Counted from the first letter of the stretch, positions 1 to 6,771 are shown. The stretch is DNA of 9,264 nucleotides from an uncultured Prolixibacteraceae bacterium (GCA_937915865.1 CALGIG010000036.1:1-9264), one strand, 5' to 3'. Translations and numbers: made by a program. The notes: a model not told the origin generated them from the sequence alone.

Positions 1-77
1 GAGTCAGTATAAAATACAAACATAAGTACGACATTATTTCATTCTCATTACTTATATATCAAAGCTGCAATTCTCGT

Positions 78-791
78 CTATGCTTCAAACCGTTTTTTTG
101 CATCCTCCAATATGGCAATTGTTGCTGTTGCGCCGCTTCGCGAACACCCTGCTTCGCGCACTGCCAGAAGCTGATCGAGTGTACGAACGCCGCCTGCCGC
201 TTTTAGTTTCACATTTGGCCCAATGTTCTTTTTCATCAGCTGCAAAACCGGAATGGTTGCTCCCTGATAGTTGTAATCGCCATTGGCTTGCTTTACAAAA
301 CCAAAGCCGGTAGAGGTTTTCACATAGTCGGCGCCAACTTCGGTACAAATCTGGCAAAGCTTCACAATGTCGCTTTCGCGGGTTACATAATCGGTTTCAA
401 AAATAACTTTCACAATGGCGTCGTTTTGATGGCAAACTTCGGTTACGGCTTTAATTTCTTCAGTGATGTATTGCCATTCGCCTTGCAAAGCTTTGCCAAT
501 ATTGATGACCATGTCAATTTCAACAGCGCCGTCGTTGCAAGCCTGTTCGGCTTCAAAAACTTTTACCGGGATTGACGAATTGCCTGCCGGAAAGCCAATC
601 ACACAGCCCACCAGTACATCGCTTCCCGCGAGTATTTCGGCAGCCTGTTTTACTGCGTAAGGCTTTACACATACCGATGCCACGTGGTATTTAAGAGCCA
701 CTTCGCATTCGCGTTTCAAATCGATGTCGGTTAATGTTGGGTGCAAAATGGAGTGGTCGATCATTTTTGCAAGTTGGATTAGTTCGCTCAT
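78..791 (-). CDS. deoC: Deoxyribose-phosphate aldolase (DERA)
   Basis: Class I aldolase that reversibly cleaves 2-deoxyribose 5-phosphate to glyceraldehyde 3-phosphate and acetaldehyde, in cytoplasmic deoxynucleoside salvage. The 237-residue product fits the family's 210-260 range and spans a TIM barrel. The N-terminal IDHSILHP motif (residues 11-18) is the usual DERA opening. EIDMVIN (91-97) carries the conserved Asp93. VKTSTGF (157-163) holds the Schiff-base lysine, Lys158. KLKAAGG (195-201) holds the second active-site lysine, Lys197, and SRSGAT near 217-222 is the phosphate-binding end. All catalytic positions are intact. The ATG lies only 4 bases after the HAD hydrolase stop, so it is the last gene of a four-gene operon. 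The insertion after the Schiff-base motif (about 164-178) is longer than in the short thermophile enzymes. Identification is secure; no terminator is evident in the 77 bases downstream. Confidence 0.96.
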   Translation of the reverse strand: MSELIQLAKMIDHSILHPTLTDIDLKRECEVALKYHVASVCVKPYAVKQAAEILAGSDVLVGCVIGFPAGNSSIPVKVFEAEQACNDGAVEIDMVINIGKALQGEWQYITEEIKAVTEVCHQNDAIVKVIFETDYVTRESDIVKLCQICTEVGADYVKTSTGFGFVKQANGDYNYQGATIPVLQLMKKNIGPNVKLKAAGGVRTLDQLLAVREAGCSRSGATATIAILEDAKKRFEA

Positions 792-795
792 TGTT

Positions 796-1491
796 TTATG
801 GTTTTAGATAGTCAAGAATTTCGGAAATGGAAGCCAGTGTTAGAAATACGCTGTTTTTTACCGGAGCATGATGGTTTTCGTGTTGCCAGGTAACTTCATA
901 AGGAATATGAATAGCTTTTCCTCCAATGTTGGTAACTGGCAAAATATCCGACTTCACAGAGTTCCCAACCATCAGGAATTCGTTGGGCTGAATGTCGAGG
1001 TGATCGAGTAATTTCTGATAGTTGGCTTCATGTTTGTCGCTCATAATTTCGATGTGGTGAAAGTAACCGAATAAGCCCGATTCTTTTAGTTTTCGCTCCT
1101 GATCCAACAAATCGCCTTTGGTAGCCAAAATCAGCCGGTATTTTCCCTGAAGCATTTGAAGCACCTTCTCAACACCATCGAGTAATTCAATTGGCATGGT
1201 TAGCAATGTTTTTCCGGTATCAATAATCAATGCGATCTGTTCAGGAGTTATTTTACCGTTGCTTATCCTGATAGCTGTTTCAACCATCGACAAAATAAAT
1301 CCTTTGGCTCCATAGCCATAAATCGAAAGGTTTTGCATTTCGGTTTTAAACAGTTCTTTCGAGGTTTCTGTTTCGTCGAGATAAACGCTTAAAATCTTGC
1401 AAAATTTTCGTTCAACTTCCTGGTAGTAGGGTTCGTTTACCCAGAGTGTATCGTCGGCATCAAAACCAATTACTTTTATGTCTTTATACAT
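796..1491 (-). CDS. HAD-superfamily hydrolase (probable small-molecule phosphatase)
   Basis: A 231-residue haloacid dehalogenase-type phosphohydrolase, likely cytoplasmic. Motif I is DADDTLW, with nucleophile Asp11 and acid/base Asp13. Motif II is the threonine in ILATKGD (Thr124), motif III is probably Lys160, and motif IV is VGNSVKSD, with Asp182 as a metal ligand. Residues 20-100 between motif I and motif II form a helical cap of the C1 type. The DADDTLW start and the LATKGD motif are characteristic of YjjG/phosphoglycolate-phosphatase-like members, but the substrate cannot be read from the sequence. It lies 5 bases downstream of the PAP2 gene and 4 bases upstream of deoC, so a sugar-phosphate or nucleotide substrate is plausible by context only. 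Superfamily is certain; substrate unknown. Confidence 0.9.
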   Translation of the reverse strand: MYKDIKVIGFDADDTLWVNEPYYQEVERKFCKILSVYLDETETSKELFKTEMQNLSIYGYGAKGFILSMVETAIRISNGKITPEQIALIIDTGKTLLTMPIELLDGVEKVLQMLQGKYRLILATKGDLLDQERKLKESGLFGYFHHIEIMSDKHEANYQKLLDHLDIQPNEFLMVGNSVKSDILPVTNIGGKAIHIPYEVTWQHENHHAPVKNSVFLTLASISEILDYLKP

Positions 1492-1496
1492 AATTA

Positions 1497-2084
1497 TCAG
1501 TTATCTGCGTTTTTTTTCTTCTTTAAATAATTGCTTACCGAAAAATAGGCTTTCGAGAGTAAAAATCCCCAGCACAAACCAATAAAAATACCAACCAGCA
1601 CGTCGCCCGGATAATGAACGCCATTGTAAATGCGGCTGTAAGCAACCAATGCAGCCCAAATAAACAGCCAGTATTTCAGGATTTTAAAATCCGAATCTAA
1701 AGTAAAGTACAGGAACGTTGCCAGACCAAAAACATTGGCAGCATGTGATGATGCGAAACCATACAATCCGCCAGCCCCGGCTTTGCTCAAATGGACCAGG
1801 TTCATCAATGCCGGATCGTGTGATGGGCGCAGCCGTTGAACGGTGTTTTTCAATAAACCCGAAGCTGTTTGATCACACAGGGTAATAACCAGACCGATGA
1901 ATAACAGCATGATAAACCCTTGCAATTTATATTTCCTGAAAATCAGGAAAATGATGAGTAAATACATCGGAACCCAAATCAGTTTGTCACTCAACCAATA
2001 CATAATCGGATCGAAAAAACTGCTATGCCAGCCGTTTAATGCCAGGAATATTTCAGTATCAAGAGTTTTCAGGTATTCCATCAT
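1497..2084 (-). CDS. PAP2-family membrane phosphatase
   Basis: A 195-residue integral membrane phosphatase of the type 2 phosphatidic acid phosphatase family. The tripartite active site is visible: K-x6-RP (Lys79 to Pro87), SSH at 112-114 (the usual PSGH with the nucleophile-assisting His114), and SR-x5-H-x3-D (Ser150, Arg151, His157, Asp161). Hydrophobic segments lie near 33-50, 57-76, 113-129, 138-150 and 160-178. In this family the catalytic face lies outside the membrane, and substrates include lipid phosphates and undecaprenyl pyrophosphate. The latter is possible but cannot be distinguished here. The start codon overlaps the upstream gene's stop as ATGA (2081-2084), implying translational coupling; a second in-frame ATG follows at once (2079-2081), so the start may be one codon later. 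The tail is lysine-rich and probably cytoplasmic. Confidence 0.92.
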   Translation of the reverse strand: MMEYLKTLDTEIFLALNGWHSSFFDPIMYWLSDKLIWVPMYLLIIFLIFRKYKLQGFIMLLFIGLVITLCDQTASGLLKNTVQRLRPSHDPALMNLVHLSKAGAGGLYGFASSHAANVFGLATFLYFTLDSDFKILKYWLFIWAALVAYSRIYNGVHYPGDVLVGIFIGLCWGFLLSKAYFSVSNYLKKKKNADN

Positions 2085-2533
2085 TCTGCAACATTTTCCG
2101 GGTGAATCATATCGTAAACTATTTCAGCCACATTGCCAACTACACGGCGACAAATTATTTTGTGGTGCTTGCGGTCGGCTACTTCGGCTTCTGTTGCATG
2201 TTTCTTTAAGATTTCGGCACAACTGGTTGTTCCATAAATAGCTTCTACCTTTTTGTTTAGCTCGCGAACTTTCCGATAAGCTGCAAGTTTAGTGTCCATA
2301 TCTTTGGGGTCGAGGTTGCCATATTTCAGGCCTATAACCATAAACCCACCAGTCAAAGCACCACATTTTTCGCGTAGGCGACCCATTCCTCCGCCAAAGG
2401 TAGAAGAAATAAGTTTTGCGGTATTTTCATCCACTTTAAATTCTTTGGAAAAAGCAAGTAACATTGACTGTGAACAAGCATAACCCTCATCGAAATATAA
2501 AAGGGCTTTATCTATGGCTTCTTGTTTGGTCAT
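2081..2533 (-). CDS. C_GCAxxG_C_C family putative redox-active protein
   Basis: A 150-residue soluble protein of the C_GCAxxG_C_C family, named for its spaced cysteines. They are visible as Cys20 (YACSQS), Cys57 in CGALTGG (the GCAxxG-like element), Cys105 (TSCAEIL) and Cys128 (IICRR), with a glycine-rich FGGGMGR at 47-52. The family is predicted to be redox-active or metal-binding and is common in anaerobes; no activity has been assigned to it that I can name. The motif is CGALTGG rather than the strict GCAxxG, a common variant. It is the first gene of the operon continuing through PAP2, HAD and deoC, and its TGA overlaps the next ATG. There is no Shine-Dalgarno; the ATG at 2533 gives the family's usual length. 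Family membership is fairly sure, function unknown. Confidence 0.85.
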   Translation of the reverse strand: MTKQEAIDKALLYFDEGYACSQSMLLAFSKEFKVDENTAKLISSTFGGGMGRLREKCGALTGGFMVIGLKYGNLDPKDMDTKLAAYRKVRELNKKVEAIYGTTSCAEILKKHATEAEVADRKHHKIICRRVVGNVAEIVYDMIHPENVAE

Positions 2534-2640
2534 TGGTAATGATATATCTGTTACAAATATGCAAGATTAGATTTGACAATGATTATATTTAGCGAAAAAG
2601 AATTACGATATTTAGGAAACATTTTACAACACAAAACGCT
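2534..2640. promoter_or_regulatory. Divergent intergenic region with presumed promoters for both flanking units
   Basis: This 107-base AT-rich gap separates the start codons of the left operon (minus) and the EF-hand gene (plus), so it must hold both promoters unless transcription comes from further away. Near-matches to the Bacteroidota -7 consensus TAnnTTTG are visible: TATATTTA at 2584-2591 on plus and CATATTTG at 2561-2554 on minus. Neither has a well-spaced TTTG (-33) element, so exact positions are not called. No operator dyad stands out. Confidence 0.3.
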
Positions 2641-4794
2641 ATGGAGTCGAATAAACACATCTGGCAATTTGCAAGAGTAGGCGGAATGAACAGGGTTTGC
2701 CTGGAACGAGGTGACGATTTAGTGCATTTGGATACGCTCGATCAAAAGCTTTGGACGGCATTAAGCTGCCCGGTTAACGGGTTGGAAATTGACTCCAAAA
2801 CCCTGGAAATGATCGATACCGACAAGGACGGGAAGATTCGTGTTCCTGAAATCCTGGCAGCTGTAAAGTGGATTACTTCAGTTGTAAATGACGCCAACAC
2901 CTTGATCGGGAAAAACACGGCAATGCCTTTATCCGAAATTAATACCGACACTGAATTGGGACGAGTGTTGTTCGCATCGGCAAAACAACTTTTGTCCAAT
3001 ATTAGTAAACCCGAAGCTGAAGTCATTACCGTTGAGGATGTGTCTGATACGTTTGCCATTTTCGAGCATACCAGGTTTAACGGCGACGGTGTAATTCATG
3101 CAGGTTCAACCGACGACGAAGGGTTGAAATTGCTGATTGGCCAGGTTATCGATTGCGAAGGGCCTGTAACGGATCGAAGTGGAAACAATGGTGTTGACAC
3201 CGATAAAATCAATACTTTCTACAATCAATGTGATGCTTTTTTTAACTGGAAGAGAAAATCTGAAAATGAAAGTTCAACAATCCTTCCGTATGGAGATAAA
3301 ACAGAAGAGGCTTATGCTGCTTTTCAGGAACTGAAATCAAAGATAGACGACTATTTCTTGCGTTGCCAGTTGGCCGAATTTGATGCTGCATCAACCGAAA
3401 CTTTAAATTCAATCATTGCCCGTATTGAAATCATTACAACCAAAGATTTAACCAATTGTATCGAAGATATTTCAGGATTCCCGTTAGCTAAAATTGAGTC
3501 GGGCAAACCGTTATCGTTGGTTTCAGGCATAAATCCGGCATGGAAAGCTAAAGTTGACACATTCAGGATGTTTATTGGCCATAAAAATGAAAAACAGGTT
3601 TTGAATGAGAAAGAATGGAAAGAACTGTCGGACAAATTTATTGCTTTCGAAATATGGAAAGCTGAAAAAACAGGAATAGAAGTCGAATCTATTGGCTTTG
3701 ATCGCATCCAATTAATTCTTGAAGAAGACCGAAAAAGCGAATTACTTGCATTAATAGAGGAAGATAAAAAAGTAGAAGAAGAAGCGAACAACCTCATTCT
3801 GGTTCAGCAAATGGTTCGCTATCACCGCGACTTATACACTTTGCTGAATAATTTTGTCACCTTTTCTGACTTCTACCGACCTGATTCTGATGCTATTTTT
3901 CAGGCCGGGAGCCTTTATTTTGATCAACGCCGGTGCGACTTGTGCATTAAAGTAACCGATATGGCCAAGCATAGTGCAATGGCTGCTTCAAGCGGAATAT
4001 GCCTGGTTTATTTCGACTGCTATTCAAAGATCAAAGAGGAAAAGATTACCATTGTTGCCGCTTTTACCGATGGTGATGTTGATAACCTGGTGGTTGGGCG
4101 AAATGCCATTTTCTACGATAATGCCGGCAACGATTGGGACGCAACGATTATCAAAATCATCGACAATCCGATTAGTATAAGGCAAGCCTTTTGGTCGCCT
4201 TACCGTAAAGTTTCGCAATTGATTTCGAAACAAGTAGAAAAGATTGCTTCATCAAAAGAACAGGATATTCATAAAACGGCGACTTCGGGCGTTGAGAAAA
4301 CTACAACGCACGTACAAACAGCATCGACTTCGCCAACAGCTGCACAGCCAGCACCTTTCGATATTGCCAAATTCGCTGGTATTTTTGCAGCCATTGGTAT
4401 GGCTTTTGGCGCCATTGGCGGCGTATTGGCAACAGTTGCCAAAGGTTTTTTCTCGCTTACCTGGTGGAAAATGCCCATTGCGGTTGTTGGCGTTTTGCTT
4501 TGCATCTCGGGTCCGGCAATGGTATTGGCTTGGCTCAAACTACGTAAACGAAACCTTGCACCGGTTCTCGATGCCAATGGTTGGGCTATTAATGCACGGG
4601 CAACCATCAACATTGCTTTTGGTGCAACTTTAACCCAGTTGGCTAAGCTTCCAAAAAACTCAAAACAAAATTTGATTGATCCTTATCGTAAAGACTCAAA
4701 CCTCTGGATTCCAATCATCATCATTTTAGTTATCGCCGGAACTTTGATTGCGCTCTGGTATTTCAAATTTCTGGAGAAGTGGAATGTGCTCTAA
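2641..4794 (+). CDS. Large EF-hand-containing membrane-anchored protein of unknown function
   Basis: A 717-residue protein I do not recognise beyond its domains. There is no signal peptide. A canonical EF-hand calcium loop lies at 59-70 (Asp59, Asp61, Asp63, Gly64, Ile66, Glu70). A degenerate second loop is possible around 145-156 (Asn147, Asp149, Gly150, Ile152), but it lacks the acidic residues at positions 1 and 12. Residues 200-540 are soluble and alpha/beta, with a charged, probably helical stretch at 355-385. A Thr/Ser/Ala/Pro-rich linker (545-572) leads to three hydrophobic segments near 578-601, 611-632 and 688-707. The architecture suggests a large N-terminal domain held at the inner membrane by a C-terminal anchor, probably facing the cytoplasm. 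It stands alone on the plus strand, divergent from the left operon. A calcium role is an inference from one loop. Confidence 0.85.
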   Translation: MESNKHIWQFARVGGMNRVCLERGDDLVHLDTLDQKLWTALSCPVNGLEIDSKTLEMIDTDKDGKIRVPEILAAVKWITSVVNDANTLIGKNTAMPLSEINTDTELGRVLFASAKQLLSNISKPEAEVITVEDVSDTFAIFEHTRFNGDGVIHAGSTDDEGLKLLIGQVIDCEGPVTDRSGNNGVDTDKINTFYNQCDAFFNWKRKSENESSTILPYGDKTEEAYAAFQELKSKIDDYFLRCQLAEFDAASTETLNSIIARIEIITTKDLTNCIEDISGFPLAKIESGKPLSLVSGINPAWKAKVDTFRMFIGHKNEKQVLNEKEWKELSDKFIAFEIWKAEKTGIEVESIGFDRIQLILEEDRKSELLALIEEDKKVEEEANNLILVQQMVRYHRDLYTLLNNFVTFSDFYRPDSDAIFQAGSLYFDQRRCDLCIKVTDMAKHSAMAASSGICLVYFDCYSKIKEEKITIVAAFTDGDVDNLVVGRNAIFYDNAGNDWDATIIKIIDNPISIRQAFWSPYRKVSQLISKQVEKIASSKEQDIHKTATSGVEKTTTHVQTASTSPTAAQPAPFDIAKFAGIFAAIGMAFGAIGGVLATVAKGFFSLTWWKMPIAVVGVLLCISGPAMVLAWLKLRKRNLAPVLDANGWAINARATINIAFGATLTQLAKLPKNSKQNLIDPYRKDSNLWIPIIIILVIAGTLIALWYFKFLEKWNVL

Positions 4795-4850
4795 AAACGA
4801 AGGCCAGGTTTCTTAAAATCCAGGTCTTTATCTTTTTTTCTGTTAATTAT

Positions 4851-4873
4851 GCCTGAAAAATTGAAAAACAGGC
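4851..4873 (+). other. Small hairpin upstream of the transposase
   Basis: GCCTG (4851-4855) pairs with CAGGC (4869-4873) around a 13-base A-rich loop. It lies between the EF-hand gene and the transposase. No T-tract follows, so it is not a convincing terminator; it could be part of the left end of an IS200-like element, which normally carries a subterminal palindrome. Assignment is uncertain. Confidence 0.25.
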
Positions 4874-4937
4874 TTTGGTGTTATCATAGACTTCATTCAA
4901 TCTTTAAATCAGCATTCAAATTTGCTCTTGAATTTCG

Positions 4938-4945
4938 TATATTTG
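4938..4945 (+). promoter_or_regulatory. Candidate -7 promoter element for the transposase
   Basis: TATATTTG is a full match to the Bacteroidota -7 consensus TAnnTTTG and lies 18 bases before the transposase ATG. The only upstream TTTG (4921-4924) is 13 bases away, shorter than the usual 17-23, so the -33 part is weak. An ATTCAA/TTGAAT dyad (4914-4919 and 4928-4933) sits just upstream and could be an operator or part of the element end. Confidence 0.35.
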
Positions 4946-4963
4946 GTTTAAAAAGAGTGTTTT

Positions 4964-5425
4964 ATGGCAAATACCTACACACAGATGAATGTACAGGCTG
5001 TCTTTTCAGTAAAGGGGCGAGAGAATTTTCTTGGTTCAAGTTTTAGGGAAAAACTCTTTGAATATATTTCCGGAATACTGATAGGAGTTGGTCAGTTTCT
5101 TCTGGCTGTAAATGGAGGCAGAGATCATGTTCACATTTTCTTTGAGTTGAATCCTTCGACTTCTATTTCCGATGTGATGGAAAAAGTGAAGGCCAATTCA
5201 TTGAAATGGATCAATGAAAAACGATTAGTTCCGGGGAAATTTGAATGGCAAAGAGGATACGGTGGATTTACATATTCCAGAAGCCAAAGAGATAGGGTGA
5301 TTAATTATATTGCAAATCAAGAGCAACATCATCGGCGGAAATCATTCAAAGAAGAATATTTGGATTTGTTGCAGAAATTCGAAATCGAATATGACGAACG
5401 GTATATTTTTGAGTTCTACGAATGA
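4964..5425 (+). CDS. IS200-like / REP-associated (RAYT-like) Y1 transposase
   Basis: A 153-residue single-domain tyrosine transposase of the Y1_Tnp (HUH) family, which acts on single-stranded DNA at subterminal hairpins. The metal-binding HUH motif is HVH at 55-57 (in GRDHVHIFFEL). The predicted nucleophile is Tyr115 in NYIANQEQHH, with Gln119 four residues later, the same Tyr/Gln spacing as in IS608 TnpA. Length (about 150) is normal, and nothing is truncated or frameshifted, so it is probably functional. There is no tnpB partner, as in IS200 or in domesticated RAYT genes. Its stop lies 16 bases before a cluster of short palindromes that could be its substrates. The ATG at 4964 gives the typical MANTYTQ start of Bacteroidota homologues. 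Whether it is a free insertion sequence or a resident RAYT is not decidable from this window. Confidence 0.88.
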   Translation: MANTYTQMNVQAVFSVKGRENFLGSSFREKLFEYISGILIGVGQFLLAVNGGRDHVHIFFELNPSTSISDVMEKVKANSLKWINEKRLVPGKFEWQRGYGGFTYSRSQRDRVINYIANQEQHHRRKSFKEEYLDLLQKFEIEYDERYIFEFYE

Positions 5426-5441
5426 TTTAGAAGGCTTTGGA

Positions 5442-5467
5442 AGGTGTCGCCGCTATGCGGCTAACCT
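5442..5467 (+). repeat. REP-like palindrome A
   Basis: The core hairpin is GCCGC (5449-5453), loop TAT, GCGGC (5457-5461). An outer AGGT/ACCT pairing (5442-5445 and 5464-5467) extends it across a small internal loop. It starts 17 bases past the transposase stop. The 16-base core TCGCCGCTATGCGGCT recurs inverted at 5624-5639 with one mismatch. Confidence 0.7.
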
Positions 5468-5498
5468 ATCATGGTTTGCTCTATGGCTACCAGACTAG

Positions 5499-5519
5499 CA
5501 CCGCTACGCGGCTCACATT
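5499..5519 (+). repeat. REP-like palindrome B
   Basis: The hairpin is CCGC (5501-5504), loop TAC, GCGG (5508-5511). It aligns with palindrome A at 16 of 21 positions, in the same orientation, about 50 bases further on. The outermost pair of the A stem is lost here (A against C), so the stem is 4 bp. Confidence 0.6.
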
Positions 5520-5535
5520 GGAAAGGAAGCCACTT

Positions 5536-5600
5536 TTTCTACCATACTTTTGCAGCTACGCTGCTTTTAAGCCGTGCTAACGGTGTAAGTATGGTAGAAA
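5536..5600 (+). repeat. Cloverleaf-like inverted repeat containing REP-like palindrome C
   Basis: A perfect 14-bp inverted repeat, TTTCTACCATACTT (5536-5549) against its reverse complement (5587-5600), encloses two smaller hairpins. One is GCAGC-TAC-GCTGC (5552-5564), related to palindrome A but with a compensated base-pair change. The other is CCGT-GCTA-ACGG (5572-5583). As single-stranded DNA or RNA it would fold into a three-way junction. Nothing coding is present. It could be an end of a non-autonomous element moved by the adjacent transposase. Confidence 0.7.
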
Positions 5601-5621
5601 TGACAACGCGAAGCAAAATTA

Positions 5622-5640
5622 AAAGCCGCATCGCGGCGAT
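5622..5640 (-). repeat. REP-like palindrome D (inverted copy)
   Basis: The hairpin is GCCGC (5625-5629), loop ATC, GCGGC (5633-5637). Read on the minus strand, 5639-5624 is TCGCCGCGATGCGGCT, one mismatch from palindrome A on plus. A and D therefore bound the cluster as inverted ends about 190 bases apart, the arrangement seen in bacterial interspersed mosaic elements. Confidence 0.65.
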
Positions 5641-5655
5641 AGTTTTTTAATAGCA

Positions 5656-5698
5656 AAAGGCACAAAGCCCGCGAATTTCTTCGTGTCTTTGTGCCTTT
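5656..5698. repeat. Long hairpin, possible bidirectional terminator or dispersed repeat
   Basis: A perfect 12-bp inverted repeat, AAAGGCACAAAG (5656-5667) and CTTTGTGCCTTT (5687-5698), has an inner CGAA/TTCG pairing (5672-5675 and 5680-5683). It lacks a strong T-tract on either side, so terminator function is doubtful. It lies between the REP-like cluster and the clear terminator of the GGGtGRT unit. Confidence 0.5.
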
Positions 5699-5702
5699 CG
5701 GG

Positions 5703-5742
5703 TGTAAAAAATCCTGTTAGGTTTTTAAAACCTAACAGGATT
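5703..5742 (-). terminator. Intrinsic terminator of the NifU-like/GGGtGRT unit
   Basis: A perfect 16-bp inverted repeat (5710-5725 and 5727-5742) around one central base reads, on the minus strand, AATCCTGTTAGG then an AT core then its complement. It is followed directly by a run of six T. It starts 21 bases past the GGGtGRT stop. The palindrome is symmetric, but the T-run is best placed for minus-strand transcripts. Stem and T-run are read directly. Confidence 0.85.
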
Positions 5743-5763
5743 ACATATATTCTGCAAAAAGAA

Positions 5764-6756
5764 TTAAGCCTGAGAAACAGCTACTGCAACAGCAACCGAA
5801 GCACCAACCATTGGATTGTTACCCATGCCAATTAATCCCATCATTTCAACGTGAGCTGGAACTGAAGATGAACCTGCAAACTGGGCGTCAGAGTGCATAC
5901 GGCCCATGGTGTCAGTCATACCATAAGAAGCAGGACCTGCAGCCATATTGTCTGGATGCAAAGTACGACCGGTACCACCACCAGATGCTACCGAGAAGTA
6001 TTTCTTGCCTTGTTCGATACATTCTTTTTTGTATGTACCTGCAACAGGGTGCTGGAAACGTGTTGGGTTGGTTGAGTTACCGGTAATCGATACGTCAACA
6101 CCTTCGCTGTGGAAGATAGCAACACCTTCGCGAACGTCGTTGGCTCCGTAGCAGTTTACTTTAGCACGGTCGCCGGTTGAGTAGGCAATACGTTCAACTT
6201 CTTTCAGTTCTCCTGTGAAGTAATCGAAGTCAGTTTGCACATAAGTGAATCCGTTGATACGGGCGATGATTTTTGCAGCATCTTTACCCAAACCGTTCAG
6301 GATAACGCGAAGAGGTTCTTTGCGAACACGGTTTGCCGATTTAGCAATACCAATAGCGCCTTCAGCAGCAGCAAACGATTCGTGACCAGCTAAGAAGGCG
6401 AAACATTTGGTTTCTTCGCGAAGCAACATAGCTGCCAGGTTACCGTGGCCTAAGCCTACTTTACGGTCGTCGGCAACCGATCCGGGGATACAGAACGACT
6501 GCAAGCCTTCGCCCAAAGTTGCAGCGATTTCAGCAGCGTTGGTTTGTCCGCGTTTAATGGCAATAGCAGCGCCAACAATGTAGCTCCACATAGCGTTTTC
6601 GAAAGCGATTGGCTGAATGCCCTTCACGATGTTATATACGTCAACACCTTTATCGTCGCAGATTTTTTTGGCTTCTTCAATAGAAGAAATACCGTTGTCA
6701 TTCAAAAACTTATTGATCTGTTTGATCCTTCTGTCGTAACTTTCAAATAATGGCAT
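5764..6756 (-). CDS. GGGtGRT family protein of unknown function
   Basis: A 330-residue protein of the GGGtGRT family, named for the conserved motif present here as GGGTGRT at 259-265. No signal peptide or membrane segment is evident, so it is probably cytoplasmic. Other likely conserved stretches are GLGHGN (101-106), FLAGHESFAAAEGA (121-134), ITGNSTNPTRFQHP (224-237) and the glycine-rich C-terminal third. Its cysteines are 33, 89, 118, 202 and 246. Function is, to my knowledge, unestablished. The start is well fixed: AGGAGG sits 9 bases before the ATG, a strong Shine-Dalgarno rare in Bacteroidota. It follows the NifU-like gene by 12 bases and ends at an intrinsic terminator, so the two are co-expressed and probably in comparable amounts. 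A role linked to Fe-S cluster handling is inference from the neighbour only. Confidence 0.92.
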   Translation of the reverse strand: MPLFESYDRRIKQINKFLNDNGISSIEEAKKICDDKGVDVYNIVKGIQPIAFENAMWSYIVGAAIAIKRGQTNAAEIAATLGEGLQSFCIPGSVADDRKVGLGHGNLAAMLLREETKCFAFLAGHESFAAAEGAIGIAKSANRVRKEPLRVILNGLGKDAAKIIARINGFTYVQTDFDYFTGELKEVERIAYSTGDRAKVNCYGANDVREGVAIFHSEGVDVSITGNSTNPTRFQHPVAGTYKKECIEQGKKYFSVASGGGTGRTLHPDNMAAGPASYGMTDTMGRMHSDAQFAGSSSVPAHVEMMGLIGMGNNPMVGASVAVAVAVSQA

Positions 6757-6763
6757 GGTATAT

Positions 6764-6771
6764 TCCTCCTA
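6764..6771 (-). promoter_or_regulatory. Strong ribosome binding site within the upstream stop codon
   Basis: On the minus strand the sequence is TAGGAGGA, then 7 bases, then the GGGtGRT ATG. The TAG is the stop codon of the NifU-like gene, so the Shine-Dalgarno starts inside it. A ribosome terminating on the first gene would sit on the initiation site of the second, which fits coupled translation. Other genes in the window show no comparable site. Confidence 0.8.

Noticed and set aside
4244..4633. 129-residue plus-strand frame inside the EF-hand gene
   Set aside because: It lies wholly within a well-supported coding region in another frame and has a low-complexity Leu/Arg/Gln composition.
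4802..4837. Intrinsic terminator after the EF-hand gene
   Set aside because: A T-rich tract is present, but upstream the sequence is a direct repeat (CCAGGT twice) rather than a good stem, so no terminator is called.
4849..5046. 65-residue frame on the plus strand before and overlapping the transposase
   Set aside because: It overlaps the start of the transposase in another frame, has no motif, and the transposase start at 4964 is supported by its typical N terminus.
5310..5498. 62-residue frame at the end of the transposase
   Set aside because: It is a shadow of the transposase 3' end running into the palindromes; no family resemblance.
5442..5640. CRISPR array
   Set aside because: The repeated units are short palindromes at irregular spacing, one inverted, with no uniform spacers and no cas genes.
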